A stretch of DNA of 6,759 nt, taken from NCBI GenBank assembly GCA_018780025.1, contig JADMKH010000126.1, positions 1 through 6,759 on the forward strand, written 5' to 3'. The notes below the pieces were generated by a model. That model was not told the origin of the DNA. It searched no databases and saw only the letters and a program-made list of their open reading frames with translations. The stretch comes from Thiobacillus sp. (GTDB lineage: Bacteria; Pseudomonadota; Gammaproteobacteria; Burkholderiales; Thiobacillaceae). Within the stretch, counting starts at the first letter, position 1; each line of letters begins with the position of its first letter. The position numbers and the translations under genes are program-made. Of this stretch, positions 5,848 through 6,759 are shown one piece after another.

Positions 5848-6693
5848 GCCGTTAGTATGTTGTTTCTCCAGAATTACCAGCGCGATTCCGCCGAGAATAG
5901 CTACGGACGCCAATACTAAGCGCGGGGTAATGGGCTCACCCAAAATAACGATGCCACCGAAGGCCGCAATGATCGGAACACTGAGTTGCACCGTCGCAGC
6001 ATTGGTGGCTTTCAACGCAGGCAATACCGTGTACCAAATGGCGTAACCTACTCCGGAAGCTAGCGCGCCCGACGAAACCGCGTACCAGAATCCAGCAGCA
6101 TCTAGCGATGAACCGTTCAACATTATTATGCTCAATGCTACTGCGACTGGTGAGGCGCGCAGAAAATTCCCCGCCGTTACCCCGGTGGGATCACCCGCGC
6201 TTTTCCCGCGCAAGGAATAGATACCCCATGCAACCCCGGCGCCCAACATCAATACAGAACCATACAGTGGCGGTGCCGAGAGCCCCGGCAACAATAGACC
6301 AACCAGTCCTCCGAGAGCGAGTACAAGACCGACGAGCTGCAGTTTCAGCAGCCGTTCTCCCGCCCAAACGCCATAGCCAATCATCGTCGCCTGGACAGCA
6401 CCAAAGAGCAGCAGCGCACCGGTTGCTGCGGGCAGGCTCACATAGGCAAAAGAAAATCCGGCGGCATAGGCAAACAATGCAAATGCCGACAGCCAACTGC
6501 CCCCGCTGGCATATGTGCCGCGCTTCATTAGCACGACTAGCCAAAGCATCACTGCACCGGAGATCAATCGAATTGTAGTGAAGCTGGCTGCATCGATGCT
6601 GGTATGTTTGAGAGCGACCCGGCAGAGCAGCGAATTACCTGCAAAAGCAATCATCGCAAGCGACGTCAGGGCAATGATGCGCGCATATGACAT
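5797..6693 (-). CDS. EamA/DMT-family transporter (first cassette gene), C-terminus encoded by attC
   Basis: This is a 298-residue inner-membrane EamA-family (DMT) exporter with two helix-rich repeats, about 4-137 and 143-275. Recognisable features are MIAFAGNSLLCRVALKH at the N-terminus, a GAVMLW helix, VAWGIYSLRGK at the start of repeat two, and VILGEPITPRLVLASVAILGG near the end. The substrate is unknown. It is clearly divergent from the other EamA gene in the window, so the two are not a local duplication. The ATG at 6693 has AGGA (6706-6703) nine bases upstream. The last 16 residues (AQQIAPADRARKQAVR) are translated from the attC site, because the inverse core at 5847 lies inside the frame. 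This tail is charged and not part of the transporter fold. Its own 5' core should read GTTGGGC; the nearest match is GTTGGGG at 6752-6746, so the 5' boundary may be altered. Confidence 0.92.
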   Translation of the reverse strand: MSYARIIALTSLAMIAFAGNSLLCRVALKHTSIDAASFTTIRLISGAVMLWLVVLMKRGTYASGGSWLSAFALFAYAAGFSFAYVSLPAATGALLLFGAVQATMIGYGVWAGERLLKLQLVGLVLALGGLVGLLLPGLSAPPLYGSVLMLGAGVAWGIYSLRGKSAGDPTGVTAGNFLRASPVAVALSIIMLNGSSLDAAGFWYAVSSGALASGVGYAIWYTVLPALKATNAATVQLSVPIIAAFGGIVILGEPITPRLVLASVAILGGIALVILEKQHTNGAQQIAPADRARKQAVR

Positions 6694-6704
6694 TGAAAGT
6701 TTTC

Positions 6705-6759
6705 CTAGCAGCCTGTCGGACTTGAACCCCGCCCGGCGGCGATTTCCCCAACCGGGGCG
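6705..6759. mobile_element. Possible insertion-sequence end running off the right edge
   Basis: From CTAG at 6705-6708 the + strand continues as CAGCCTGTCGGACTTGAA and then a GC-rich stretch. From memory this resembles terminal inverted repeats of some proteobacterial insertion sequences (AGCCTGTCGGACTT type), some of which insert at CTAG-like targets. No transposase is visible and only one end would be present, so this is a weak call. A CCCC-AACC-GGGG hairpin lies at 6746-6757. It might instead be unrelated leader or attC-flanking DNA. Confidence 0.25.

Larger units (their letters stand above)
4380..6693 (-). mobile_element. Integron gene-cassette array: three cassettes, read on the - strand
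   Basis: Three - strand genes are packed with 15-17 base leaders (for the second and third) and are each followed by an attC-type site. Reading the - strand, the order is EamA exporter, attC (5847 to 5782), CsaA-like gene, attC (5423 to 5361), second EamA exporter, and an imperfect attC (4430 to 4380). Core sites match the cassette model. The CsaA cassette begins with GTTAGCT (5788-5782) and ends with inverse core AGCTAAC (5423-5417); the second EamA cassette begins with GTTAGGC (5367-5361) and ends with GCCTAAC (4430-4424). Both pairs are exact reverse complements. No cassette carries an obvious promoter, so expression would come from beyond 6759. No integrase or attI is in the window, so this could be the distal end of an integron or an integrase-free attC cluster. 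Base composition is more AT-rich than the suc genes. Confidence 0.85.

Noticed and set aside
6108..6578. Open frame on the + strand opposite the first EamA cassette gene
   Set aside because: Its product is Arg/Pro/Ser-rich without domain features, and the opposite strand encodes a well-formed ten-helix transporter.
4380..6693. CRISPR array or ordinary three-gene operon
   Set aside because: There are no regularly spaced identical repeats. The two intergenic palindromes differ in sequence and have integron core sites, which an operon would not need.

Overview
The window looks like a proteobacterial chromosome, probably a betaproteobacterium. That guess rests on the SucA/SucB and MlaF sequence style and on GC-rich codon use in the left half; no rRNA or other strong taxonomic marker is present. 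The left part (1-3715, + strand) holds core metabolism. It contains the C-terminal two thirds of sucA (E1 of 2-oxoglutarate dehydrogenase), an overlapping sucB (E2), and 47 bases later an MlaF-type ABC ATPase. Two things stand out. SucB goes from a lipoyl domain through an Ala/Pro linker straight into the catalytic domain, with no recognisable E3/E1-binding (peripheral subunit-binding) domain. The MlaF-like ATPase has Tyr where the H-loop His is expected and has no mlaE/D/C/B partners beside it. No lpd gene follows sucB in the window.

A short convergent gene (3828-4172, - strand) encodes a small conserved-looking protein of unknown function with a CxC...C pattern.

The right part (about 4380-6693) reads as an integron gene-cassette array on the - strand. 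Its three genes are tightly packed and separated by two attC recombination sites (5782-5847 and 5361-5423), each with a perfect 10-11 bp inner stem. A third, imperfect site lies at 4380-4430. Read along the - strand, the order is EamA-family exporter, attC, CsaA-like tRNA-binding-domain protein, attC, a second and different EamA exporter, and the degenerate attC. For the CsaA and second EamA cassettes, the inverse core site 3' of the gene is the exact reverse complement of the core site 5' of the same gene, as the cassette model predicts. The array must be entered from beyond 6759, so any integrase and attI would lie off the right edge. Base composition is visibly more AT-rich here than in the suc region.

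The extreme right end (6705-6759) resembles an insertion-sequence terminus starting at CTAG, but this is only a weak call. The 4173-4379 gap holds no gene I can support, only one perfect 8-bp inverted repeat.
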